Of a stretch of 17,861 nucleotides of DNA, positions 6,787 through 13,768 are shown one piece after another. A model generated the notes under the pieces. The model saw only the letters and a list, made by a program, of their open reading frames with translations, did no database searches and was not told the DNA's origin. Position numbers and translations under genes: made by a program. The first letter of the stretch is position 1. Every line of letters starts with the position of its first letter. The DNA comes from Candidatus Equimonas enterica (GTDB lineage Bacteria; Bacteroidota; Bacteroidia; Bacteroidales; Bacteroidaceae). The stretch lies in the NCBI GenBank assembly GCA_018066225.1, contig JAGHRU010000116.1, positions 1 to 17,861 of the forward strand, written 5' to 3'.

Positions 6787-8583
6787 ATGGAGAACGTAAA
6801 GAACGTGGCACCCCTGTCAGACTTTGACTGGAATGCCTTTGAAAACGGTGCTCTGGAAGTAAGTCAGAGCCATGACGAGCAGCTTGCTGCTTACGACAAA
6901 ACCCTTAACCGTATCAACGAGCATGATGTCGTTGATGGCACAGTCATCAGCATCAACAAGCGCGAAGTCGTTGTCAATATCGGCTACAAGAGCGATGGCA
7001 TCATTCCTGTTAGCGAATTTCGCTACAACCCCGAGCTTGCCGTAGGTGATACCGTTGAGGTTTACATCGAGAACCCCGAAGACAAGAAGGGGCAACTCTT
7101 ACTCTCTCACAAGAAGGCTCGCCTCAGCAAGAGTTGGGATCGCGTCAATGCTGCGCTTGAAAACAAGGAAGTTATTAAGGGCTATATCAAGTGCCGCACC
7201 AAGGGTGGCATGATTGTTGATGTCTTCGGCATCGAAGCCTTCCTTCCCGGTAGCCAAATCGACGTTAAGCCTATCCGCGACTACGACATCTTCGTGGGTA
7301 AGACCATGGAATTCCAGATCGTGAAAATCAATCAGGAGTATCGCAACGTCGTTGTTAGTCACAAGGCACTCATTGAGGCCGAACTCGAGGCTCAAAAGCA
7401 GGAAATCATCTCCAAACTCCAGAAGGGTCAGGTGCTCGAAGGTACCGCCAAGAATATCACTTCTTACGGTGTGTTCATCGACCTCGGTGGCGTAGATGGT
7501 CTCATCCATATCACCGACCTCAGCTGGGGTCGCGTCAATGATCCTCATGAAATTGTGGAACTCGATCAGAAACTCAATGTCGTTATTCTCGACTTCGACG
7601 AAGAGAAGAAGCGCATTGCTCTCGGCTTGAAGCAACTCATGCCTCATCCTTGGGACGCTCTCGACAGCGAGCTCAAAGTGGGCGACAAGGTACATGGTAA
7701 GGTTGTCGTCATGGCCGACTATGGTGCATTCGTTGAGATTGCTCCCGGTGTTGAAGGTCTTATCCATGTCAGCGAGATGTCTTGGAGCCAGCACCTGCGC
7801 AGCGCACAGGAATTCCTCCATGTGGGCGACGAAGTGGATGCTGTCATCCTTACCCTCGATCGCGAAGAGCGCAAGATGTCGCTCGGCATTAAGCAACTCA
7901 AGGAAGACCCCTGGCAGGAAATCGAAAACAAGTATCCCGTTGGTAGCCGTCACCAGGCACGCGTTCGCAACTTCACCAACTTTGGTGTGTTCGTAGAACT
8001 TGAAGAGGGCGTGGATGGCCTTATCCACATTTCCGACTTGAGTTGGACGAAGAAGGTGAAGCACCCCAGCGAATTTACGCAGGTCGGTGCAGACATTGAA
8101 GTCGTTGTACTCGAAATCGACAAAGATAACCGCCGTCTCAGCCTCGGTCACAAGCAACTCGAAGAGAATCCTTGGGATGTATTCGAAGGCATCTTCACCG
8201 AAGGCAGCACGCACGATGGTACCATCGTAGAACTTACCGAGAAGGGTGCTGTTGTTCAGCTCGAACAGGGTGTTGAAGGCTTTGCTACGCCCAAGCATCT
8301 CGTTAAGGAAGATGGTAGCCACGCTCAGAAGGGTGAAGTTCTGCCCTTCAAGGTGCTTGAATTCAACAAGGATAGCAAGCGCATCTTCCTCAGCCACAGC
8401 CGTACGTTTGAAGACGAACAGCGTGCTGCCGAACGTGCAGAGAAGAAGGCTCAGCGTGCCGCTCGTAACACCCAGCGTCGCGAAGAGGCTGTTGCTGCTC
8501 CTCAGAACATCGCAGCTGCCACCACGCTCGGTGACAACGATGCTCTCGCAGCCCTCAAGGCTAAACTCGAAAGCGGCGAATAA
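6787..8583 (+). CDS. rpsA: 30S ribosomal protein S1
   Basis: A 598-residue mRNA-binding ribosomal protein made of six S1 (OB-fold) repeats, at about residues 46-109, 127-193, 212-284, 297-371, 384-458 and 470-538. Repeats 3, 4 and 5 carry the canonical G(A/V)F(V/I)(E/D)L...G(V/-)(D/E)GLIH(V/I)S core, as in GLIHITDLSW, GLIHVSEMSW and GLIHISDLSW. Repeats 1, 2 and 6 are divergent, as is usual, since the first two bind the ribosome via uS2. The tail from about 540 is Ala/Arg/Lys/Glu-rich and low-complexity. Codon use is strongly biased (pyrimidine-ending codons, CGT/CGC arginine), as expected for a highly expressed gene. It is transcribed alone, with its own promoter and terminator. In Bacteroidetes, which seldom use Shine-Dalgarno pairing, S1 is thought to matter more for initiation on A/T-rich leaders. 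Confidence 0.97.
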   Translation: MENVKNVAPLSDFDWNAFENGALEVSQSHDEQLAAYDKTLNRINEHDVVDGTVISINKREVVVNIGYKSDGIIPVSEFRYNPELAVGDTVEVYIENPEDKKGQLLLSHKKARLSKSWDRVNAALENKEVIKGYIKCRTKGGMIVDVFGIEAFLPGSQIDVKPIRDYDIFVGKTMEFQIVKINQEYRNVVVSHKALIEAELEAQKQEIISKLQKGQVLEGTAKNITSYGVFIDLGGVDGLIHITDLSWGRVNDPHEIVELDQKLNVVILDFDEEKKRIALGLKQLMPHPWDALDSELKVGDKVHGKVVVMADYGAFVEIAPGVEGLIHVSEMSWSQHLRSAQEFLHVGDEVDAVILTLDREERKMSLGIKQLKEDPWQEIENKYPVGSRHQARVRNFTNFGVFVELEEGVDGLIHISDLSWTKKVKHPSEFTQVGADIEVVVLEIDKDNRRLSLGHKQLEENPWDVFEGIFTEGSTHDGTIVELTEKGAVVQLEQGVEGFATPKHLVKEDGSHAQKGEVLPFKVLEFNKDSKRIFLSHSRTFEDEQRAAERAEKKAQRAARNTQRREEAVAAPQNIAAATTLGDNDALAALKAKLESGE

Positions 8584-8619
8584 TACTTACCTGCGCACTT
8601 GCGCAGCACGATAAACCAT

Positions 8620-8668
8620 AAGGAACGCACTGCATTGCTCACGCAATGGTGCGTTCCTTTGTTGTTTT
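8620..8668 (+). terminator. Intrinsic terminator after rpsA
   Basis: AAGGAACGCAC (8620-8630) pairs with GTGCGTTCCTT (8649-8659). The stem extends inward via GCATTGC/GCAATG with a one-base bulge, and is followed by TGTTGTTTT. A smaller hairpin, CTGCGCA-CT-TGCGCAG, sits just before it at 8591-8606. Confidence 0.88.
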
Positions 8669-8713
8669 GCTGGTAGGCGGAAATTTTTTAACGAAAAAGA
8701 TATTGCCAAAGCA

Positions 8714-8745
8714 TTTGCTTGTTTGAATAAAAATTAGTAACTTTG
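8714..8745 (+). promoter_or_regulatory. Bacteroidetes promoter for the DUF4494-yggS-kor unit
   Basis: TTTG (8714-8717), a 20-base spacer, and TAACTTTG (8738-8745) followed by CAG: an exact match to the phylum consensus. The start codon at 8778 is 32 bases downstream, giving a short leader. No terminator is seen after this until 13244. Confidence 0.85.
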
Positions 8746-8777
8746 CAGCGAATAATAAATGCAAGATAAGAAAGTAT

Positions 8778-9236
8778 ATGCAAAATAGCTGGTTCGAGTG
8801 TAAAGTGAGATATGAGATGACTGCCCAAGACGGCAGCATCAAGAAAGTCAATGAGCCTAATATCGTTGAAGCCCTGAGTTTTACGGAGGCAGAGAAGCGC
8901 ATTATCGACGAGATTGCTCCGCGTATGACAGGTGAGTTTCAGGTGACAGATATTAAGCGTACTCGCTACCAAGAGATCTTTGAGACCACGAGCGAAAGTG
9001 CCGACAAGTGGTATCGTGCCAAATTGACCTTTATCACGCTTGATGAGAAGACGGCGAAGGAGAAGAAGCAAACTTTCAACTATCTCGTTCAAGCTGCTGA
9101 TATTTCCGATGCTATCGCCCGAGTCAATGAAGGCATGAAGGGCATTATGGCCGATTATAGCATAACGGCCGTGACTGAAACTGCTATTATGGATGTGTTC
9201 CATTATACGGCTAAACCCGAGTTTGACAAGAAATAA
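8778..9236 (+). CDS. DUF4494 domain protein, function unknown
   Basis: A 152-residue soluble protein that I recognise as the Bacteroidetes DUF4494 family, which is often found beside yggS. Visible features are an N-terminal strand-rich WFECKVRYE, an EALSFTEAEKRI segment (predicted helix), a charged middle with EKTAKEKKQT, and a late DISDAIARVNEGMKG helix, ending in DVFHYTAKPE. There is no signal peptide and no membrane span. The repeating strand-helix pattern (LSFTEAEKRIIDEI and AADISDAIARVNEGM) suggests two related halves. No catalytic motif is evident, and the biochemical role is unknown. It is the first gene after a consensus promoter and lies 10 bases before yggS, so its product may be linked to pyridoxal phosphate or amino-acid/keto-acid balance; that is inference from position only. 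Confidence 0.85.
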   Translation: MQNSWFECKVRYEMTAQDGSIKKVNEPNIVEALSFTEAEKRIIDEIAPRMTGEFQVTDIKRTRYQEIFETTSESADKWYRAKLTFITLDEKTAKEKKQTFNYLVQAADISDAIARVNEGMKGIMADYSITAVTETAIMDVFHYTAKPEFDKK

Positions 9237-9246
9237 CAATAACTCC

Positions 9247-9906
9247 ATGAGCATTGCGCAAAATCTCCAAGAAGTGAAAACGGCTTGCCAGCCCCTTACG
9301 TTGGTAGCGGTAAGCAAATTTCATCCAGCAGCATTGGTGCAAGAGGCTTACGATGCTGGGCAGCGCATCTTTGGAGAGAGTAGGGTGCAAGAACTCTTGG
9401 AGAAGCAGCAATGTTTGCCACAAGACATCGCTTGGCATTTTATCGGGCATCTTCAGCCGAACAAAGTCAAATACATCGCGCCATTTATTAGCCTCATCCA
9501 CGCTATTGACACACCGAAGCTGTTGGCAGAAGTCAATAAGCAAGGCGCAAAGTGTGGTCGGGTTATCCCGGTGTTGCTGCAACTGCATATTGCCACGGAG
9601 GAGACGAAGTTTGGCTTTTCTCCTGATGAGTTGGACGCTTATTTAGCTTCATTGCAATGGCGAGAGTACACCAATGTGCAGATTTCTGGCATTATGTGTA
9701 TGGCCTCCAATGTAGAGGACGAAGCACAAATTGCGGCCGAGTTTGACAAAGCACACCAATACTTTTTACACGCCAAGGCGTTGTATTTCAAAGACTCACC
9801 AGATTTCGCGACTTGCTCTTGGGGTATGAGTGGTGATTTTCCCATAGCCATGCAGCATGGTAGTACGATGGTGAGAGTTGGCACCCGCATTTTTGGCGCG
9901 CGATAG
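9247..9906 (+). CDS. yggS: YggS-family pyridoxal phosphate homeostasis protein
   Basis: A 219-residue TIM-barrel PLP-binding protein that buffers cytoplasmic pyridoxal phosphate and influences amino- and keto-acid pools; no enzymatic activity is established for the family. The PLP lysine is K24 in LVAVSKFHP. Other family signatures are FGESRVQEL (42-50), WHFIGHLQPNK (63-73) and the phosphate-binding C-terminal HGSTMVRVGTRIFG (204-217). The start at 9247 (MSIAQNL) was chosen over an in-frame ATG at 9193 because the latter would overlap the preceding gene by 44 bases and add a non-conserved extension. The SWGMSGDFP segment matches the family's SMGMSxD. The A/T-richer codon use differs from the kor genes downstream. 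Confidence 0.94.
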   Translation: MSIAQNLQEVKTACQPLTLVAVSKFHPAALVQEAYDAGQRIFGESRVQELLEKQQCLPQDIAWHFIGHLQPNKVKYIAPFISLIHAIDTPKLLAEVNKQGAKCGRVIPVLLQLHIATEETKFGFSPDELDAYLASLQWREYTNVQISGIMCMASNVEDEAQIAAEFDKAHQYFLHAKALYFKDSPDFATCSWGMSGDFPIAMQHGSTMVRVGTRIFGAR

Positions 9907-9925
9907 ATGTATTATATATAAAGGT

Positions 9926-10207
9926 ATGACGGCAGAAGAATTACATCATAAGATACAGCAACTCATCACCGATGGGCAGTTGGAAGAGGCACAATGCCTC
10001 ATCACCGACTCTCTTGCCGAAGGAGGTGACAAAGGGACGCTGTATTACTTGCAAGGTAAGTTGCACGCCCGCAAAGCAGATTGGAGCAAGGCACTCAGTG
10101 CTTACCTTAAAGCAGAGGCTATCAATCCCGACGGTCCAGCCAAAGATGCCCGCGAGATGCTCTCTGGTATATTTGACTTCTACTGCACTGATTACTACAA
10201 TCCGTAA
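9926..10207 (+). CDS. Small TPR-like protein upstream of the ferredoxin oxidoreductase genes
   Basis: A 93-residue, mostly helical protein. Residues 36-69 (GTLYYLQGKLHARKADWSKA and on to INPDG) fit one tetratricopeptide repeat: the helix A glycine, A/G at the packing positions and a closing proline are in place. Residues 4-32 form a plausible partial repeat. It has no signal peptide and ends with an aromatic-rich FDFYCTDYYNP tail. ATG 9926 (MTAEELHHK) is preferred over an upstream frame extension at 9878 that runs into yggS. It lies 19 bases after yggS and 67 bases before the ferredoxin gene. Such small TPR proteins are protein-binding modules, and an assembly or scaffold role for the oxidoreductase is possible but unproven. 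Confidence 0.8.
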   Translation: MTAEELHHKIQQLITDGQLEEAQCLITDSLAEGGDKGTLYYLQGKLHARKADWSKALSAYLKAEAINPDGPAKDAREMLSGIFDFYCTDYYNP

Positions 10208-10274
10208 GTCTAAATTCTGCATATCTCAAAAAATAGACCCCAACAAACCCTTAATAATAACTAAATATCAAACT

Positions 10275-10508
10275 ATGAGCAAGATCAGAGGAGCAGTCGT
10301 TATCGACCGTGAAAGATGCAAGGGTTGCAACCTTTGTGTCGTAGCGTGCCCCACCAATTCACTTTCTCTCAGTGTAGGCGAAGTGAACCATCGTGGTTAC
10401 GCTTTCAGTCAGGACACCAATCCCGACACTTGCATCGGCTGCGCATCATGCGCCATTGTCTGTCCCGATGCATGTATTACCGTGTATAAGTGCAAGACAG
10501 ACGAATAA
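10275..10508 (+). CDS. 2-Oxoacid:ferredoxin oxidoreductase, 2x[4Fe-4S] ferredoxin (delta) subunit
   Basis: A 77-residue ferredoxin-like subunit carrying two complete cluster motifs, CKGCNLCVVACP (residues 14-25) and CIGCASCAIVCP (56-67). It passes electrons from the thiamine/Fe-S core to soluble ferredoxin. The frame stays open upstream to 9972, but ATG 10275 (MSKIRGAVVIDRERC) gives the normal family length and follows an A/T-rich leader without a Shine-Dalgarno sequence, so it is taken as the start. It is the first of four oxidoreductase subunit genes (delta, alpha, beta, gamma), the order seen for KorDABC/VorDABC-type enzymes. Confidence 0.92.
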   Translation: MSKIRGAVVIDRERCKGCNLCVVACPTNSLSLSVGEVNHRGYAFSQDTNPDTCIGCASCAIVCPDACITVYKCKTDE

Positions 10509-10541
10509 CATTCCCTCACAATTTCTCTATCAAGAAACATC

Positions 10542-11633
10542 ATGGAGCAAGAAACATTATTCCTCAAGGGTAATGAAGCAATCGCAAGAGCCGCTATTCG
10601 TTGCGGATGCGATGGTTACTTTGGCTACCCTATCACTCCTCAATCGGAAGTGCTTGAGACGCTTGCTGCACTTAAGCCTTGGGAAACCACTGGTATGGTC
10701 GTGCTGCAAGCCGAAAGCGAAGTGTCGTCTATTAACATGATTTACGGCGGTGGTGGTTCCGGCAAACGTGTGATGACTTCTTCATCATCCGTAGGTATCG
10801 CTTTGATGCAGGAAGGTATCAGTTATTTGGCTGGTGCAGAAGTGCCTGCTGTCGTCGTTAATGTACAGCGTGGTGGCCCGGGCCTTGGCACTATTCAGCC
10901 CTCTCAGGCCGACTACAATCAGGCTACTCGCGGTGGTGGTAATGGTGACTATCATGTCATCGTGCTCGCCCCCAACAGCGTGCAGGAGATGGTAGATTTC
11001 GTTGACCTCTCTTTCAACCTCGCTTTCAAGTATCGCAATCCCGTCATGATCCTCTCCGATGGTATCATCGGTCAGATGATGGAAAAGGTTGTGCTGCCTG
11101 CTCAGAAGCCTCGTCGTACCGACGAAGAAGTTATCAAAGAGTGTCCTTGGGCAACGACTGGTCGCACGAAAGACCGCAAGCCCAATATCATTACTTCTCT
11201 GGAGCTCCAGTCCGAAGTAATGGAAAAGCGCAACCTCGCTCTCAACGCCAAGTATGCTGAAATCGAAAAGAACGAAGTACGCTACGAAATCAGCGGTTCG
11301 GAGAACCCCGACTTTGCTATCGTTTCCTTCGGTTCGGCAGCTCGTATCTCTCAGAAGGTCATCCAGCTCGCCAAGGAAGAGGGCATCGAAGTCGCTCTGC
11401 TGCGTCCCATTACGCTTTGGCCGTTCCCCTATGCCGCTGTACGCGAAATGGCAGGCCGTGTAAAGGGTATTCTCACTATGGAAATCAACGCTGGTCAGAT
11501 GGTCAACGACGTACGTCTTGCTGTCGCAGAAAAGGTTCCTGTACATCACTATGGCCGTCAAGGTGGTATGATTCCTAACCCCGAAGACGTAGTAGAAGCA
11601 CTCAAGCGCCTCAAGGCAGAAGCTGAATGTTAG
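10542..11633 (+). CDS. 2-Oxoacid:ferredoxin oxidoreductase alpha subunit (VorB/KorA-like)
   Basis: A 363-residue alpha subunit containing the pyruvate-ferredoxin-oxidoreductase pyrimidine-binding domain (about 10-235) and a transketolase C-terminal-like domain (about 255-350, FAIVSFGSAARISQKV). Key segments are GYFGYPITPQSE (25-36) and LQAESEVSS (55-63), with the glutamate that activates thiamine diphosphate, and the VQRGGPGLGT loop. It lacks a fused gamma domain, so it belongs to the separate-subunit class. The complex converts a 2-oxoacid plus CoA to acyl-CoA, CO2 and reduced ferredoxin, or runs in reverse. Close relatives are annotated either as 2-oxoisovalerate (VorB) or 2-oxoglutarate (KorA) enzymes, and I cannot settle the substrate by eye. 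It overlaps the next gene by 7 bases. Confidence 0.92.
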   Translation: MEQETLFLKGNEAIARAAIRCGCDGYFGYPITPQSEVLETLAALKPWETTGMVVLQAESEVSSINMIYGGGGSGKRVMTSSSSVGIALMQEGISYLAGAEVPAVVVNVQRGGPGLGTIQPSQADYNQATRGGGNGDYHVIVLAPNSVQEMVDFVDLSFNLAFKYRNPVMILSDGIIGQMMEKVVLPAQKPRRTDEEVIKECPWATTGRTKDRKPNIITSLELQSEVMEKRNLALNAKYAEIEKNEVRYEISGSENPDFAIVSFGSAARISQKVIQLAKEEGIEVALLRPITLWPFPYAAVREMAGRVKGILTMEINAGQMVNDVRLAVAEKVPVHHYGRQGGMIPNPEDVVEALKRLKAEAEC

Positions 11634-11914
11634 AAATAGAATCCCAAGAAGACCTCGCAGAGGCTAAGGCACGTCACCGCAATTTGGTGTTGCGCAACTG
11701 GCTCAATGGCATCTTTATGCTACTGGCAGCCGCTGCTATGGCTGGCATCGTCATCTTTCGTCATGAGCCAAGCCGTCTTAATATGGCACTTGTCTTAGGA
11801 CTCATTGCTGTCATAGTCAAGATGGCAGAAGTCATATTCCGCATGCCGGGCGTACTGCGTAGGCCGAAGGGGTTACAAAAATCACAACAAAATATTTCTG
11901 AAGATTATGACTAA
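11627..11914 (+). CDS. Small two-helix membrane protein inside the oxidoreductase operon
   Basis: A 95-residue protein overlapping the alpha gene by 7 bases and the beta gene by 8, so it is firmly embedded in the operon and probably translationally coupled to both. An acidic N-terminal stretch (EIESQEDLAEAKARH) and a basic RN are followed by a first membrane segment (about 25-45, NGIFMLLAAAAMAGIVIF). A short RHEPSR turn leads to a second (about 52-71, NMALVLGLIAVIVKMAEVIF), and the tail is basic (RRPKGLQK). Both termini would lie on the same side, probably the cytoplasm given the positive charges. I do not recognise the family. A membrane anchor or accessory role for the complex is an inference from position. 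Confidence 0.82.
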   Translation: MLEIESQEDLAEAKARHRNLVLRNWLNGIFMLLAAAAMAGIVIFRHEPSRLNMALVLGLIAVIVKMAEVIFRMPGVLRRPKGLQKSQQNISEDYD

Positions 11915-12680
11915 AGAACAGATAATCCGTCCTGAGAATCTCGTCTATGCAAAGCCCGAGCTTCTCAACGACGTAGATATGCACTATTGCCCTGGTTGTA
12001 GCCACGGCGTAGTACACAAACTTGTCTCAGAGGTTATCGCTGAGATGGGTATGGCAGACAAAGCCATTGGTGTGAGTCCTGTGGGTTGTGCTGTCTTCGC
12101 ATACCGTTATATTGACATCGACTGGCAGGAAGCTGCTCACGGCCGTGCACCTGCTCTTGCTACTGCCATCAAGCGTTTGTGGCCTTCTCGCCTTGTCTTT
12201 TCCTATCAGGGCGACGGCGACATGGCTTGTATCGGTACTGCCGAGTCTATCCACGCCCTCAACCGTGGTGAGAACATCACGATGATCTTTGTCAATAATG
12301 CCATTTATGGTATGACGGGTGGTCAGATGGCTCCTACAACTCTCGTAGGTCAGAAGACCGTCACTTGTCCTTATGGCCGCGATCCGAAACTTCATGGTTA
12401 TCCTCTCCGCTTTGCTGAAATGGCCAACCTGCTTGAAGGTACGTCCTACGTTACGCGTCAGAGCGTGCAGAGCGTGGCTGCCATTCGCAAGGCAAAGAAG
12501 GCTCTTCGTCACGCTTTTGAGATTTCCATGTCTGGTCAGGGTAGTAGCCTCGTAGAGTTTGTCTGCACCTGCAACTCTGGTTGGAAACTCAGCCCCGAGA
12601 AGGCCAATCAGTGGATGGAAGAAAACATGTTCGCAAAGTATCCTCTTGGCGACCTCAAAGACACAACCATAGAGAAATAA
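11907..12680 (+). CDS. 2-Oxoacid:ferredoxin oxidoreductase beta subunit (thiamine diphosphate-binding)
   Basis: A 257-residue catalytic subunit. CPGCSHG (28-34) contains two cysteines of the usual cluster-binding set, and VSPVGC (56-61) supplies another. HGRAPALATA (78-87) and QGDGDMACIG (101-110) with NN at 130-131 form the GDG...N thiamine diphosphate/Mg binding fold. GMTGGQMAPTT (135-145) is the typical loop near the substrate. The beta subunit binds the diphosphate part of the cofactor while the alpha subunit supplies the pyrimidine side. It starts inside the last codons of the small membrane protein gene and ends 9 bases before the gamma gene. Codon bias resembles that of rpsA, suggesting a highly expressed central-metabolism enzyme. 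Confidence 0.93.
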   Translation: MTKEQIIRPENLVYAKPELLNDVDMHYCPGCSHGVVHKLVSEVIAEMGMADKAIGVSPVGCAVFAYRYIDIDWQEAAHGRAPALATAIKRLWPSRLVFSYQGDGDMACIGTAESIHALNRGENITMIFVNNAIYGMTGGQMAPTTLVGQKTVTCPYGRDPKLHGYPLRFAEMANLLEGTSYVTRQSVQSVAAIRKAKKALRHAFEISMSGQGSSLVEFVCTCNSGWKLSPEKANQWMEENMFAKYPLGDLKDTTIEK

Positions 12681-12689
12681 TAAAGTAAT

Positions 12690-13226
12690 ATGACACAAGA
12701 AATTATCATTTCCGGTTTTGGCGGACAAGGTGTGCTCTCTATGGGTAAAATCCTTGCCTACGCAGCATTGATGGAAGGAAAGGAAGTAACGTGGATGCCC
12801 GCATACGGTCCTGAGCAGCGTGGCGGTACTGCCAACTGCACCGTTATCGTGAGCGATGAGAAGATTTCCTCACCTATTCTTTCTTCCTACGACACTGCTA
12901 TTCTCCTCAATCAGCCTTCGCTCGACAAGTTCCAGCCCAAGGTGAAGAAGGGTGGCACGCTCATCTATGATGGCTCTGGCATCCTCAATCCTCCTACGCG
13001 TGAGGATATTGGCAATCACCGCATTGAGGCCATGCAGACTGCCGCAGATATGCAGATTTCCAAGTGCTTCAACATGATGGTGCTCGGTGGCTTCTTGAAG
13101 CTCCACCCCATCGTGAAACTTGAAAGCATCATGGCAGCACTGCGCAAGACGCTTCCCGAGCGTCACCACAAGTTGCTCCCTGTCAATGAGCAGGCTATCC
13201 TGAAGGGTATGGAGATTATCCAGTAA
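12690..13226 (+). CDS. 2-Oxoacid:ferredoxin oxidoreductase gamma subunit
   Basis: A 178-residue gamma subunit, the CoA-contacting domain of 2-oxoacid oxidoreductases. ISGFGGQGVLSMGK (7-20) is the glycine-rich signature, and YGPEQRGGTANC (39-50) is the conserved loop that faces the alpha subunit. It completes the delta-alpha-(membrane protein)-beta-gamma set and is the last gene before a perfect terminator. No further 2-oxoacid metabolism genes follow. Confidence 0.93.
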   Translation: MTQEIIISGFGGQGVLSMGKILAYAALMEGKEVTWMPAYGPEQRGGTANCTVIVSDEKISSPILSSYDTAILLNQPSLDKFQPKVKKGGTLIYDGSGILNPPTREDIGNHRIEAMQTAADMQISKCFNMMVLGGFLKLHPIVKLESIMAALRKTLPERHHKLLPVNEQAILKGMEIIQ

Positions 13227-13243
13227 TACGCTTCTTATCATAG

Positions 13244-13294
13244 TGGGTTTGCGAGTAAACACCGATGGGTGTCTCGCAAACCCATTGTTTTTTT
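13244..13294 (+). terminator. Intrinsic terminator of the oxidoreductase operon
   Basis: TGGGTTTGCGAG (13244-13255) pairs perfectly with CTCGCAAACCCA (13273-13284). An inner ACACC/GGGTGT stem extends it (13258-13272), and TTGTTTTTTT follows. This is the strongest terminator in the window, starting 17 bases after the gamma-subunit stop. Confidence 0.93.
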
Positions 13295-13328
13295 ATAACA
13301 TCTGTCACGGCATATTAACGACACTATT

Positions 13329-13592
13329 ATGGCATCTCGTAAAAATCTCAAGCAAAACATCAAGTACATTTGTGGTGAACTCTTCGCTGACTGCGTGGCA
13401 CTCCGTATGTGCGAACAGGCCGAAAATGATGTTTTGGACTCCATCATGCAAGACATCATCACGATGAATGTGGAATATGTATCCCGTATTTCTCATACTG
13501 AAAAGGGGAATGTAAAGGGCTATTACCGCAAGTTGAAAGAAGAGTTCTCGAAGAAGACGAGCGAAATCTCCGAGCGTATCCTCGGTGCATAA
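13329..13592 (+). CDS. Small helical protein, conserved-looking, function unknown
   Basis: An 87-residue soluble protein, predicted almost entirely helical and rich in Lys/Glu. It opens with a basic MASRKNLKQNIKYI and carries three cysteines at 15, 22 and 28 (ICGELFADCVALRMC). The middle NVEYVSRISHTEKGNVKGYY looks like the conserved part, and it ends with EEFSKKTSEISERILGA. It resembles short hypothetical proteins common in Bacteroidales, though I know no named domain. It sits just after the operon terminator. No consensus promoter is visible in the 34 bases before its start, so it may be expressed by read-through or from a non-consensus site. Confidence 0.7.
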   Translation: MASRKNLKQNIKYICGELFADCVALRMCEQAENDVLDSIMQDIITMNVEYVSRISHTEKGNVKGYYRKLKEEFSKKTSEISERILGA

Positions 13593-13631
13593 ACCGTGTG
13601 GTGCAACCTTTTCTGCCCACACCATTAAAAC

Positions 13632-13700
13632 GGTCTGCGCAGATAGTTTGAACTATCTGCCCAAGTCGTTTGAACTATCTGCGCAGACAGTTTCCAGACC
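13632..13700. repeat. Palindromic intergenic repeat, copy 2
   Basis: It shares the core AACTATCTGC(C/G)CAGA with the repeat at 4112-4200. GTCTGCGCAGATAGTT (13633-13648) is an exact 16-base inverted repeat of AACTATCTGCGCAGAC (13673-13688). A third copy of the core sits in the loop: GTTTGAACTATCTGC occurs at 13646-13660 and again at 13668-13682, a 22-base period. The self-complementary TCTGCGCAGA occurs twice (13634 and 13678). Alternative local hairpins can also form, such as GCAGATAGTT (13639-13648) with AACTATCTGC (13651-13660). It lies 39 bases after the preceding stop codon, a placement like that of copy 1. Confidence 0.82.
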
Positions 13701-13714
13701 TACGTATTACCTTT

Positions 13715-13755
13715 CATTCAATGACAGCATGTTGGTCATGCCAATGTGCTGAATG
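13715..13755 (+). other. Possible hairpin in the leader of the acyltransferase gene
   Basis: AGCATGTTGG (13726-13735) can pair with CCAATGTGCT (13741-13750) across a five-base loop; two of the ten pairs are G-U. CATTC (13715-13719) can pair with GAATG (13751-13755) outside a one-sided bulge. It ends 13 bases before the start codon at 13769, where it could affect translation. No T-tract follows. It could be chance. Confidence 0.3.
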
Positions 13756-13768
13756 ATACTTTTGGCCT

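Noticed and set aside
7099..8397. Open frame of 432 codons on the minus strand inside rpsA
   Set aside because: Strong codon bias in rpsA avoids the codons that give antisense stops; the product is a mirror of the S1 repeats with no recognisable domain.
13632..13700. The regularly spaced GTTTGAACTATCTGC copies as a CRISPR array
   Set aside because: Only two direct copies 22 bases apart, with a seven-base gap between them, inverted copies present and no cas genes; this is a palindromic repeat element.
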